Assembly (NCBI GenBank): GCA_947588205.1
Contig: CANPYG010000006.1
Coordinates: 1 to 49,480, forward strand
DNA length: 49,480 nt
Source of the DNA: an uncultured Acetatifactor sp.
GTDB taxonomy: Bacteria > Bacillota > Clostridia > Lachnospirales > Lachnospiraceae
Direction of reading: 5' to 3'
Positions 34,320 to 42,739 of this stretch are shown in pieces. How positions within the stretch are numbered: position 1 is the first letter of the stretch; each line of letters starts with the position of its first letter. The translations under genes and the position numbers were made by a program. The notes under the pieces are model-generated. The model saw only the letters and a program-made list of their open reading frames with translations, ran no database searches and was not told where the DNA came from.

Positions 34320-37300
34320 CTACGGGTTTCTTCTGTTGGCGAGATATTGCAGCATCCTCCTCGCAGTATTCAATATCTCCTCTGCCCTTTCCCCGAACAG
34401 TTCATAAGCCCATATCCTGTCCACCTCTCTGATTTCCGGGACGGCAAGATTTAAAAATTTTATTGAACTGTATTCATCCGTCAACGCTTTTACCGTTTCC
34501 TGTGTCACATCATCCAATGCCGGTACATAGGTCTTTTCTATATCCAAAACTTCCATTTTTCTCATGCCCTCCTGGTCTTTGGATGATACCTCACATATTA
34601 ACTGATAAAAAATGGTACTCATCCATGTTGACAGCATTATTGCTTTATCCAAGGACGGCGGTGTGCAGACCACAAAATTGGTAGATACGAATGCTGGACT
34701 GCGCGACAAGTAGATTCTTCCCGTTGTCCTGATCGCCCTCGGAATCAAAACAGAATTGGCAGGAAATCTGCCCCTGCTTTCCTTATTCAATATTTTCTTC
34801 CACTCTTGACCTGTTTTTCTTCTGCGCTGCTGCTTTCCTTCCCTGTCAGGGAGCGCATTGTAAGCGTCAATAACGGCATCTACGATTTCCTCTGAATTAT
34901 CCGAAACATCCAGGAAATCACTATCCCCCGATCCGATATCAAGCGTATTTAATTTAGCATTACGCATTCCGGCAGAGAAAACAATTTTCTGACCTTTGAA
35001 CTTCCCATATAGATCGGGTCTTGAATCAAAGAACATAATATCGCTTCCACCACTGTTTCCCGCCTGGCCGCGCTTGACCGGATAATCTAAATCCGATAGC
35101 TCCATAAACTGCACAGAGCTCTGGAAATTCTCCTTCACAAATGTAATTGCATCAACCATTTCACTGTTCAGCATTCTCCAGCCATCCCCGGCCGCATCAG
35201 ATAATACCTGTGTGGAAATCTTCTTCACCACAACGCCTGGCATCATAGGTGAAAAATCATCCGTTGCATCATTGGATAATGCCTGGGAAAATCTGTGGAT
35301 ATCGATGTCCGGGATTTTATCGTAGCTGGAAACAACCTTCACATATTCAACCGGTGTTTTTGCTTTGCCAACAAGAACGCATGTATCCTTTGTTACATCA
35401 TCGAATATTTCATCCCCGGGATACGTGAAAACCAAATGAAGGCCAAACTGATCCAGTAATAACCGTCTAATGGCCTTAGCTTCTGATCCGCGGCCCATTA
35501 AATGGATCTTAGGGAACACGCAGGATATTGTTGTTCCCGGCCGGACAAGTTCAATGAGCAATTCAAGAAATACCGCCTCCAATGGCATCTGACCAACATT
35601 GGTTTTTGCTTCGCTTCCGGTCAATCGCCTGATGCTCCTATACAGGGGCTGCTTTCTTGCAACACAATTTATTCCTGCCGAGAACGGCGGGTTCATTACC
35701 ACAACTTTGACATCGTTGAAAAACACAGGTTCCATATCTGCTATATTTCGATTAGAAATCGCAGCCGTATTTCTCAGGCTTACAGTACTTGCATAATTCA
35801 AACCGATTCTCAATGACAACAGTTCAAGCAGCTTACTATTTACGTCATTGACAGCTATTTGCGTCGGCACTAAATTGTATGTAGGAATCGCCGCGCTGAT
35901 AAGGTTTCCGCTTCCGGCAGCAGGGTCGCACACAATATCTGTGCCCTCCAATTCACCGCTGCTATACTTCGCCAGCTCCGCCACAATTCTTGCCAATTCC
36001 AAATCAGTGGGAACCTCTCCGTCATGTTCATGGCCTGCAGACACAATAGAATGCAGAATCCCGGCAACAGAGTCGCCATTCCCATTCTGACTGCCAAAAT
36101 CATACAAGTCAATCAAGGTATCGTTCCTTATATTTGCCGTAGGTTCAAACGCCTCATCAGAATAGTTGAAAATTTCCTTAAAGTCAACGCGCGCCGCCTC
36201 GTCGCAAATTCTCGCAACATCGTTTCCAAAAAGCCTGATATCCCTTAATTCGTTTCGGTTTATACAGGTAAATGCACCCCGGATATATTCATACAAAAAA
36301 ACCGCCAAGTGACTTTTCCAACGTTTGGGTTCTTCTTTGATCCGTTCCATATGGGCTGCAAATTCTTCAAGCGTAACCAAGTACTCATAAGTATTATTCG
36401 TAAAATCCGTTAAACATCCGCTAAAATATCTGGCAAGCTTCTCGACAAAAAAATCCTCTTCATCCGTTTCAAAACTTCCGATATGGGAAAGGCCCGGTTT
36501 AAGCATCTGCTGAAAAACACGCGGTCTTCCGGGATCATATCTGAAAGAAAATGCGTACTCCAAATTTGTAAGGATATAGAAAGGTTTTTCAGACTGATCG
36601 GCGTTCATCTGAACATATGACATGGCCTGAAATTGATACCTTGCGCTATGCACATCTGCAGGAGTCCTTTTCACCTCCACAACACAAAGATATTTTCCTG
36701 TGGCAATATTCTGCACAACATAATCCATTTCAAGCGCGCCCGTATATTGGTGATGCAATACCCTATACAGCTTCTCTTTGCCTGTCAATCTTAAGGCATA
36801 ATTCAAAGCGCGTTCACATATAGGATGAAAACGATTCACTTCCGGATCTGAATAGGAAATCCACATAGAATGCCCCTTTAAATATTTTTTCAATCTGCGG
36901 GCAATCACACCCGCAAGCATTGGCGGCACCGCATTCCCAACAATAAGATTTCTCCCCTGCTTGCTGCTTGAAACAATCCTATAATCATCAGGGAAGGATT
37001 GCAGTCTCAGCGCCTCCCTCACAGTTATCAGCCTGTCCTCCTTATAATGAATATTGCATCCAACATTCGGACGGTTAAAGTAAGTGTTGATCGTATATGA
37101 CGGCTTGTCAGGCGCAAGTCTCCCATAGCAGGTAGTGTGTCCTCCATCCCGCTGGAGTCTCCTAATCCTGCCGGATTTGACATCCGCAGGTATGTCCATA
37201 TAGTTTCCACCAGGTTTTACATGACGTATTATGTATTCGTCCAGTTCGCTCATCTGTGGTATAAAATGCTCGGTAACACCTACATTTCTCCTTACAGATT

Positions 37301-37958
37301 TCTGGAATTCATTCTGTGCCGGCATACTGTAATTTACAACGCCGTTTTCTTCCTCTATGGCTTCCGGCAGGTCACCGAGGGCCTCTTCCACGCTTACATA
37401 GCGTTTTAATCCAATTCCATCCTCGCTGTGCGTGGGTTTGGGAAATTCGAACCTCGCATCCTTTAAACCCACAATGATCACTCTCTTTCTCCGCTGGGGG
37501 ATGCCATAGTCCGCTGCATTCATAACCTGTTGTTCAATCGTATATCCGATCTCTTTAAATGCAATTTTCAAAAGCTCTATTATATTTTCACCCTGTGAAT
37601 TTTTGGCAGAAAGCAGACCCGTTACATTTTCAAAGACAAAAGCCTTAGGTTTTACCTGTTCTATGATATGGATGTATTTCCAGACAAGTTGTCCGCGCTT
37701 ATCTTCAACGTTTCTCTTTCCAGCCAAAGAAAACGACTGGCAAGGCGGTCCTCCGATAACCACATCAGCATGTGGAATCTTACTGACGTCAATTTCATTA
37801 ATGTCTGCGCATAAAATATGATCACCGATATTAGCCCTATAAGTTTCGACAGCGTTTTTGTTGTTATCGATCGCCCAGATGATGTTGTACCCTTCGGCTA
37901 TAAATCCCAGATCCAATCCACCGCCGCCTGAAAACAAACTAACCACATTTATGCTCAC
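34320..37958 (-). CDS. Fused C5-cytosine methyltransferase / PD-(D/E)XK nuclease-like / N6-adenine methyltransferase protein
   Basis: One 1212-residue frame. Residues 1-360 are a complete m5C methyltransferase: FSGGGGLDLGF (9-19), GGPPCQSFS with catalytic Cys73, ENV (110-112), IPQRRKRVIIVG (153-164), motif X GNAVPP (341-346). About 370-480 resembles the HsdR N-terminal nuclease: MDYVV (Asp412) then CVVEVKR (Glu428, Lys430) and a KPFYILTNLEYAFSFRYD end. About 610-870 is an N6-adenine methyltransferase: DPAAGSGNL (678-686), NPPF (756-759). About 950-1150 resembles TaqI/Eco57I-type recognition domains. Start is GTG with GGAGG 9 bases upstream, one base after the preceding methyltransferase. Probably a restriction-modification enzyme; cleavage is inferred. 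Confidence 0.85.
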   Translation of the reverse strand: MSINVVSLFSGGGGLDLGFIAEGYNIIWAIDNNKNAVETYRANIGDHILCADINEIDVSKIPHADVVIGGPPCQSFSLAGKRNVEDKRGQLVWKYIHIIEQVKPKAFVFENVTGLLSAKNSQGENIIELLKIAFKEIGYTIEQQVMNAADYGIPQRRKRVIIVGLKDARFEFPKPTHSEDGIGLKRYVSVEEALGDLPEAIEEENGVVNYSMPAQNEFQKSVRRNVGVTEHFIPQMSELDEYIIRHVKPGGNYMDIPADVKSGRIRRLQRDGGHTTCYGRLAPDKPSYTINTYFNRPNVGCNIHYKEDRLITVREALRLQSFPDDYRIVSSSKQGRNLIVGNAVPPMLAGVIARRLKKYLKGHSMWISYSDPEVNRFHPICERALNYALRLTGKEKLYRVLHHQYTGALEMDYVVQNIATGKYLCVVEVKRTPADVHSARYQFQAMSYVQMNADQSEKPFYILTNLEYAFSFRYDPGRPRVFQQMLKPGLSHIGSFETDEEDFFVEKLARYFSGCLTDFTNNTYEYLVTLEEFAAHMERIKEEPKRWKSHLAVFLYEYIRGAFTCINRNELRDIRLFGNDVARICDEAARVDFKEIFNYSDEAFEPTANIRNDTLIDLYDFGSQNGNGDSVAGILHSIVSAGHEHDGEVPTDLELARIVAELAKYSSGELEGTDIVCDPAAGSGNLISAAIPTYNLVPTQIAVNDVNSKLLELLSLRIGLNYASTVSLRNTAAISNRNIADMEPVFFNDVKVVVMNPPFSAGINCVARKQPLYRSIRRLTGSEAKTNVGQMPLEAVFLELLIELVRPGTTISCVFPKIHLMGRGSEAKAIRRLLLDQFGLHLVFTYPGDEIFDDVTKDTCVLVGKAKTPVEYVKVVSSYDKIPDIDIHRFSQALSNDATDDFSPMMPGVVVKKISTQVLSDAAGDGWRMLNSEMVDAITFVKENFQSSVQFMELSDLDYPVKRGQAGNSGGSDIMFFDSRPDLYGKFKGQKIVFSAGMRNAKLNTLDIGSGDSDFLDVSDNSEEIVDAVIDAYNALPDREGKQQRRRKTGQEWKKILNKESRGRFPANSVLIPRAIRTTGRIYLSRSPAFVSTNFVVCTPPSLDKAIMLSTWMSTIFYQLICEVSSKDQEGMRKMEVLDIEKTYVPALDDVTQETVKALTDEYSSIKFLNLAVPEIREVDRIWAYELFGERAEEILNTARRMLQYLANRRNP

Positions 37959-37959
37959 T

Positions 37960-39408
37960 TCATTTAACCTCCAATCGGTTAGACTTTATGGCAGCATATC
38001 TCTCTGTTATTTCCCTGTAATTTGTTCTACTATATTTAGAAACCAGTTTTGTGATTTCCCCTATAACAGACGCATCTGCACTTTCAAGTAATTTATGGCC
38101 AAGGGCAGCCATTTCTTTTTTGTCAGAATCTGAAATCCTTTCATAGTCGGGAAAATATAATCCTTCTATATCATATCTCTGCAATTTTAACAGCCCCGCT
38201 CCGTACTTTTTCCCACTCAGCTCCAACTGATAATAAGTATAATAATTGTTCAGCAGGGCAAACAGAACCCATTTATCAACTTTAGGCTGAATAATGTAAA
38301 AATTATCCCTCGCAAGCGCCCCTGTTTCATTCATCACGAATTTCATGTCATTACGGACAAAATAACTGAACAATATACCTTCCCCGCAAATTTCGCGTAT
38401 TTCATACCACTTATCACTGTTGTTAATTTTAAATAACAATGTTTTGGGTTTTTTCTCTTGAATTATTTTATTTTTCCAAAAATCCAGGTAGCTTGATATT
38501 TCGTCAGAAACAGCATCCTCCGCCGGACAGAACAGGCGGTCTAAACGGGCGTTAAGCGTGGTATACCCATCGATGCTTTTAGGCGAAGAAATGATTGGTT
38601 TAAAACATCCGCCATCCTCGCAAGGAAAGTCCGGATTAATATACATTTCATTGCAGCCTGTCGTTAAGCCCCGTCTAACCGTGGCAAGCCTGGAAAATGG
38701 ATAAGAGAATTCCCCAAAGGCTTTATTTTCCCTTAATGAAACGCTTTGTAACCCTCCGTCCTTCGATTCCAGATATTCTTCAACGGTATTAATGTCCGTT
38801 TTCCCTTTCATTAATTTAAGTATGACCACATCGACCAGGGCTTCCCGTTCAAACACATCTCCGTGAATGTGTATCTGTTTTTCCACGCCACATTTGGAAA
38901 GCATGGTTTCCTGGAATTCGGTTCCGCTTCTTGCGTTCATCCAACTGCCTGGAAAAATAACGATCAACTGCCCGCCATCCTTCAATAAGTCAATGGCCTT
39001 CATAATAAAAAACATATATATATTCGCCGTACTCGGCAAACCGGAAAATATGGGATTAGAGCGCAATGTCTCCTTTGTTATCCCATATTGCCCTAACTCG
39101 TCGATTTTCTCCTGCCGTATATAGGGCGGGTTCATGACAATGCCATCATATGCATTGGAGCCGCCATATTTAAGGAAATCGCTGTTTAAAAGCTTGTATT
39201 GAGGATATTTCCCCCTGGTATTTTCAAACAGGGCAGTATCCAATTCACAAGCGGTAACATTGCTGTATCCATACCCTAAAAGCGCATCCAAAAAAACGCC
39301 TGCGCCATAACACGGATCCATAATGGCTGCCTGCTTGGGCAGATCAAATAACGAAACCATATAACGGGCAACATTACCCCTTGTAAATACTTGACCCAAA
39401 TCAGCCAT
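37960..39408 (-). CDS. Stand-alone N6-adenine DNA methyltransferase, Eco57I/TaqI type
   Basis: A 482-residue class gamma-like N6-adenine methyltransferase. The SAM motif is MDPCYGAGVFLDALL (30-44) and the catalytic motif NPPY (93-96) in YDGIVMNPPYIRQEK. The C-terminal half resembles the TaqI/Eco57I recognition domain, with a segment LLNNYYTYYQLELSGKKYGA. It lies 17 bases after the yitT gene and one base before the large fused protein, so the two are translated together. It may protect one strand of an asymmetric site or serve a different site. Confidence 0.88.
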   Translation of the reverse strand: MADLGQVFTRGNVARYMVSLFDLPKQAAIMDPCYGAGVFLDALLGYGYSNVTACELDTALFENTRGKYPQYKLLNSDFLKYGGSNAYDGIVMNPPYIRQEKIDELGQYGITKETLRSNPIFSGLPSTANIYMFFIMKAIDLLKDGGQLIVIFPGSWMNARSGTEFQETMLSKCGVEKQIHIHGDVFEREALVDVVILKLMKGKTDINTVEEYLESKDGGLQSVSLRENKAFGEFSYPFSRLATVRRGLTTGCNEMYINPDFPCEDGGCFKPIISSPKSIDGYTTLNARLDRLFCPAEDAVSDEISSYLDFWKNKIIQEKKPKTLLFKINNSDKWYEIREICGEGILFSYFVRNDMKFVMNETGALARDNFYIIQPKVDKWVLFALLNNYYTYYQLELSGKKYGAGLLKLQRYDIEGLYFPDYERISDSDKKEMAALGHKLLESADASVIGEITKLVSKYSRTNYREITERYAAIKSNRLEVK

Positions 39409-39425
39409 GTCCTTGCTCCCCTATC

Positions 39426-40328
39426 TCACAGCTTCTCACTGAAATAGCTCTTATACCCTTCCCCGTAAATCTCCGTCGCGCTGGTGACAATCATGAAGGA
39501 GCTGGAATCTTCCTCCTTTACGATATCCTCCGCCTTCGGGGCGAGCCTCTTCCTGATCGCGCAGAAGATCACCTTTTTCTCATCACCGCTGTAGCCGCCC
39601 TTTCCCTGGATATAGGTAACCCCTACATCCAAATCCTCCAGCAGACGTTTCGCGATTGCATCCGAGCGGTCGCTGATGATATAGAAAAGCTTCGCCTCGT
39701 CCTGACCGTAGAGTACAAGATCAAGGATTTTAGAGATCAAAAACACAGTCACTCCTGCATAAATCGCCTTTTCAATGTCCTTGAGCACAAAAGCGGACGC
39801 CGTGACAATGATGGCATCTGTGATCAGGAATATCATTCCCGTCTTTAATTGAGGAAATTTCAGGCGGATCACTTTAATGATGATATCTGTTCCCCCGGAG
39901 GTGGATCCTGCTTTGAAGATAAAGCCCATGCCGACCGCAGCCAGGGTGCTCCCCGCGATTGTTGCCAGGAAAGGATCCCTGGTCACTGCCCCGAGAGGAG
40001 CGAGCAGATTGGTAAAAAAGGAAATCAGCACGGTACAGTACAGAGTGGATATGATAAAACGGATCCCGAATTTCCAGATTCCAAGCAAAAGAATCGGGAT
40101 ATTCACGATCATGATCCATGTACCGGTTTCAATGGAAGTCAGACGGTTTAATATGATGGAAATGCCGGTGACACCGCCGGGCGCAAGTGAATTCGGATCC
40201 AGAAACAGCGCGACTGCGGCAGCATAAAGAAAACTCGACATAGTTATGACCAGATAATCCCATACCTGCTGTTTCCAGGTTTTCTTATGAAATGATTCCA
40301 GTTCCAGTTCCTTTTCACTCTTTGCCAT
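39426..40328 (-). CDS. YitT family membrane protein (DUF161/DUF2179)
   Basis: A 300-residue protein with about five membrane segments followed by a cytosolic DUF2179 domain. SLAPGGVTGISIILNR and AGSTSGGTDIIIKVIRLKFP are family hallmarks; LEDLDVGVTYIQGKGGYSGD begins the C-terminal domain. YitT proteins are widespread in Firmicutes with poorly known, possibly transport-related roles. It lies 39 bases after the threonine dehydratase gene and 17 before the methyltransferase gene. Confidence 0.92.
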   Translation of the reverse strand: MAKSEKELELESFHKKTWKQQVWDYLVITMSSFLYAAAVALFLDPNSLAPGGVTGISIILNRLTSIETGTWIMIVNIPILLLGIWKFGIRFIISTLYCTVLISFFTNLLAPLGAVTRDPFLATIAGSTLAAVGMGFIFKAGSTSGGTDIIIKVIRLKFPQLKTGMIFLITDAIIVTASAFVLKDIEKAIYAGVTVFLISKILDLVLYGQDEAKLFYIISDRSDAIAKRLLEDLDVGVTYIQGKGGYSGDEKKVIFCAIRKRLAPKAEDIVKEEDSSSFMIVTSATEIYGEGYKSYFSEKL

Positions 40329-40367
40329 GACGATCCGCCTGCAGCCCCTTTCCCTTTTTCCTGTATA

Positions 40368-41591
40368 CTATATATTCGTCCTCACCAGCTTAGGCCGATA
40401 GCCGCCTTTTTCCAGGGCATCCATGATCTGCGCCTTATGCTCTGTCCCAAAGGCCTCCAGAGTGATCCGCAGTTCAACCGCTGCGTTTCTGTTCGTGGAA
40501 ATAAACTGGTTATGCTCCAGCTTGATCACGTTGCCGTTTTCCGCCGCAATAATGCCGGATACCTTATGCAGTTCCCCCGGCTTATCCGGAAGAAGAACGG
40601 AGATCGTAAAGATTCTGTCCCGAAAGATCAGCCCCTGCTGTACCACGGAGGACATGGTGATCACATCCATGTTGCCGCCGCTTAAAATGGCAACGATCCT
40701 CTTATCCTTTACCGAAAGATGCGACAAAGCCGCCACAGTCAGCAGACCCGAATTTTCCACCACCATCTTGTGATTCTCCACCATATCCAGGAAGGATACC
40801 ACCAGCTCCTCATCCTTAACCGTGATGATATCGTCCAGATCCTCCTGCAGATACGGGAACAAGAGGGGACCCGGCGTCTTCACGGCGGTACCGTCCGCGA
40901 TGGTGTCGACCTTGGGCAGGGTAACGACCTTGCCTGCCTTTAAGGATTCCTGCATACAATTTGCCCCGGCGGGCTCCACACCGACCACCTTGATCTTCGG
41001 ATTCAAAAGCTTTGCCAGCACGGCGATCCCGGTTGCCAGGCCGCCCCCTCCGATAGGCACCAGTATGTAATCCACCAGCGGAAGCTCTTTAAAGATCTCC
41101 ATGGCGATGGTTCCCTGTCCGGTTGCCACGGTAAGGTCGTCGAATGGATGGATAAAGGTATAGCCGTGCTCCTGCGCCAGCTCGTAAGCCTTTGCGCAGG
41201 CTTCGTCGTAAACGTCTCCGTACAGGATTACCTCGGCGCCGTAGCTCTTCGTGCGGTTCACCTTCATGAGGGGAGTGGTGGTAGGCATCACGATGACAGC
41301 CTTCGCACCATAGCATTTTGCGGCATACGCCACACCCTGGGCGTGATTGCCTGCCGATGCAGTGATCAGCCCCTTTGCGCGGTCTTCGTCGGAAAGCGTG
41401 CTCATTTTATAATAAGCGCCCCTTACCTTATAAGCTCCGGTAAATTGCATGTTTTCCGGCTTTAAATATACCCTGTTGCCGGTTTTGGCGCTCAGATAAT
41501 CGCTGTAGACCAGCTTCGTCTCCAAAGTACATTTTTTTACCACCTCAGAAGCCTCTTCAAATTTCTCCAAAGTCAACATTTGCTCATCCAT
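40368..41591 (-). CDS. ilvA: Threonine ammonia-lyase with ACT domain
   Basis: PLP enzyme converting threonine to 2-oxobutanoate and ammonia. The PLP lysine is in FTGAYKVRGAYYKM, the phosphate cradle in PIGGGGLATGIAVLAKL and the ASAGNHAQGVAYAAK block follows the pattern of the family. Residues 330-407 form a C-terminal ACT domain (FTISVLLPDKPGELHKVSGI). The length of 407 is like the shorter catabolic or single-ACT forms rather than long biosynthetic IlvA, so tdcB-type naming is equally possible. It is 37 bases downstream of ftsY. Confidence 0.9.
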   Translation of the reverse strand: MDEQMLTLEKFEEASEVVKKCTLETKLVYSDYLSAKTGNRVYLKPENMQFTGAYKVRGAYYKMSTLSDEDRAKGLITASAGNHAQGVAYAAKCYGAKAVIVMPTTTPLMKVNRTKSYGAEVILYGDVYDEACAKAYELAQEHGYTFIHPFDDLTVATGQGTIAMEIFKELPLVDYILVPIGGGGLATGIAVLAKLLNPKIKVVGVEPAGANCMQESLKAGKVVTLPKVDTIADGTAVKTPGPLLFPYLQEDLDDIITVKDEELVVSFLDMVENHKMVVENSGLLTVAALSHLSVKDKRIVAILSGGNMDVITMSSVVQQGLIFRDRIFTISVLLPDKPGELHKVSGIIAAENGNVIKLEHNQFISTNRNAAVELRITLEAFGTEHKAQIMDALEKGGYRPKLVRTNI

Positions 41592-41628
41592 CTCATTTTA
41601 ACCTCATTTCTTTTCTTTATTCTTCCCG

Positions 41629-42564
41629 TTATTCCTCCCTGATATCAAACAGGGCGTTGACAAATTCATCGGAATTAAATTTCTGAAGATCCTCGATAGT
41701 CTCTCCGACGCCGATATATTTTACAGGAACATTGAGCTCCGACTGAATGGCGACCGCGATACCGCCCTTTGCGGTACCGTCCATCTTGGTGAGGATAATG
41801 CCTGTCAGATCCGCCACCTGCCCGAACTCCTTGGCCTGGACCAAAGCGTTCTGGCCCGTGGTCCCGTCCAGTACAATGAGATTTTCCCGGTGGGCGTTGG
41901 GATATTCCTTGTCGATGATGCGGTTCATCTTGCGGAGCTCTTCCATAAGATTCTTCTTATTGTGAAGACGTCCCGCAGTATCCACCAGCAGCACATCCAC
42001 ATGCCTTGCCTTGGCCGCGTTCACCGCGTCATAAACGACGCTGGCGGGATCCGCGCCCTCTATTCCGCCGATCATGGGCACATCCGCGCGCCTTGCCCAT
42101 TCCGCGAGCTGGTCCCCTGCCGCCGCGCGGAAGGTATCCGCAGCCGCGATGAGCACGTTTCTTCCGTTTTCCTTAAGCTTTCCCGCGAGCTTGCCCACAG
42201 AGGTCGTCTTACCGACCCCGTTTACACCGATCACCATAATGACGGACTGCTCCTTCTCAAAATCATAGGCGGTTTCGTCCACACGCATCTGCTCCTTGAT
42301 CCCGTCGATCAAAAGCTGCTTGCATTCAGAGGGCTCCTTGATATGCAGCTCCCTGACCTGATTCTTCAGACGTCCGATGATCGCGGTTGTGGCATTCACG
42401 CCGATATCCCCCATGATGAGGATTTCTTCCAGTTCTTCATAAAAATCGTCGTCAATGGCTGAAAAGCCGCTGAAAACTGCGTCAATTCCCCTTACAATAT
42501 TTTCTCTTGTTTTCGCGAGACCGGCCTTCAATCTGGCAAAAAAGCCTCTTTTTTCCTCTCCCAT
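41629..42564 (-). CDS. ftsY: SRP receptor GTPase FtsY
   Basis: Docks SRP-bound ribosomes at the membrane. The short N-terminal helix is followed by an N domain and the G motifs: GVNGVGKTT near residue 115, DTFRAAAGDQL, DTAGRLHNKKN and TKMDGTAKGG. Length 311, typical of Firmicute FtsY without the long acidic A domain. AAGGAG lies before the ATG. It follows smc as usual, but ylxM-ffh, normally next, is 7.4 kb further on. Confidence 0.97.
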   Translation of the reverse strand: MGEEKRGFFARLKAGLAKTRENIVRGIDAVFSGFSAIDDDFYEELEEILIMGDIGVNATTAIIGRLKNQVRELHIKEPSECKQLLIDGIKEQMRVDETAYDFEKEQSVIMVIGVNGVGKTTSVGKLAGKLKENGRNVLIAAADTFRAAAGDQLAEWARRADVPMIGGIEGADPASVVYDAVNAAKARHVDVLLVDTAGRLHNKKNLMEELRKMNRIIDKEYPNAHRENLIVLDGTTGQNALVQAKEFGQVADLTGIILTKMDGTAKGGIAVAIQSELNVPVKYIGVGETIEDLQKFNSDEFVNALFDIREE

Positions 42565-42624
42565 GCGCCGCTTTCTCCTTTCCGGGCTGCCGGGCGTACC
42601 ACATCATGCCGCCTTATCCCATCC

Positions 42625-42704
42625 GGCTGCGTTCTATCCCGGCTTCTTTCCATTCGAGCTTTATTCTATCCCAGCTTTATTCTATCCCAGCTTTTTCCTA
42701 TCTA
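42625..42704. repeat. Five tandem copies of a 16-bp unit between smc and ftsY
   Basis: Units begin at 42625, 42641, 42657, 42673 and 42689. The third and fourth are identical (AGCTTTATTCTATCCC); the others are diverged copies. They lie 36 bases past the smc stop codon. A possibly sixth, very degraded copy precedes them. Confidence 0.75.
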
Positions 42705-42739
42705 TTTTATCCGAATTCAGGACGGTTCATAACAAATGA

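Noticed and set aside
34320..37958. Two genes wrongly joined by a sequencing error
   Set aside because: The frame is continuous with good coding character across 350-420, and both halves keep the same frame; internal initiation remains possible and is reported separately.
42625..42704. CRISPR array or protein-binding iterons (origin)
   Set aside because: Contiguous 16-bp copies without spacers, no replication gene nearby; fits the other 3'-end tandem repeats.
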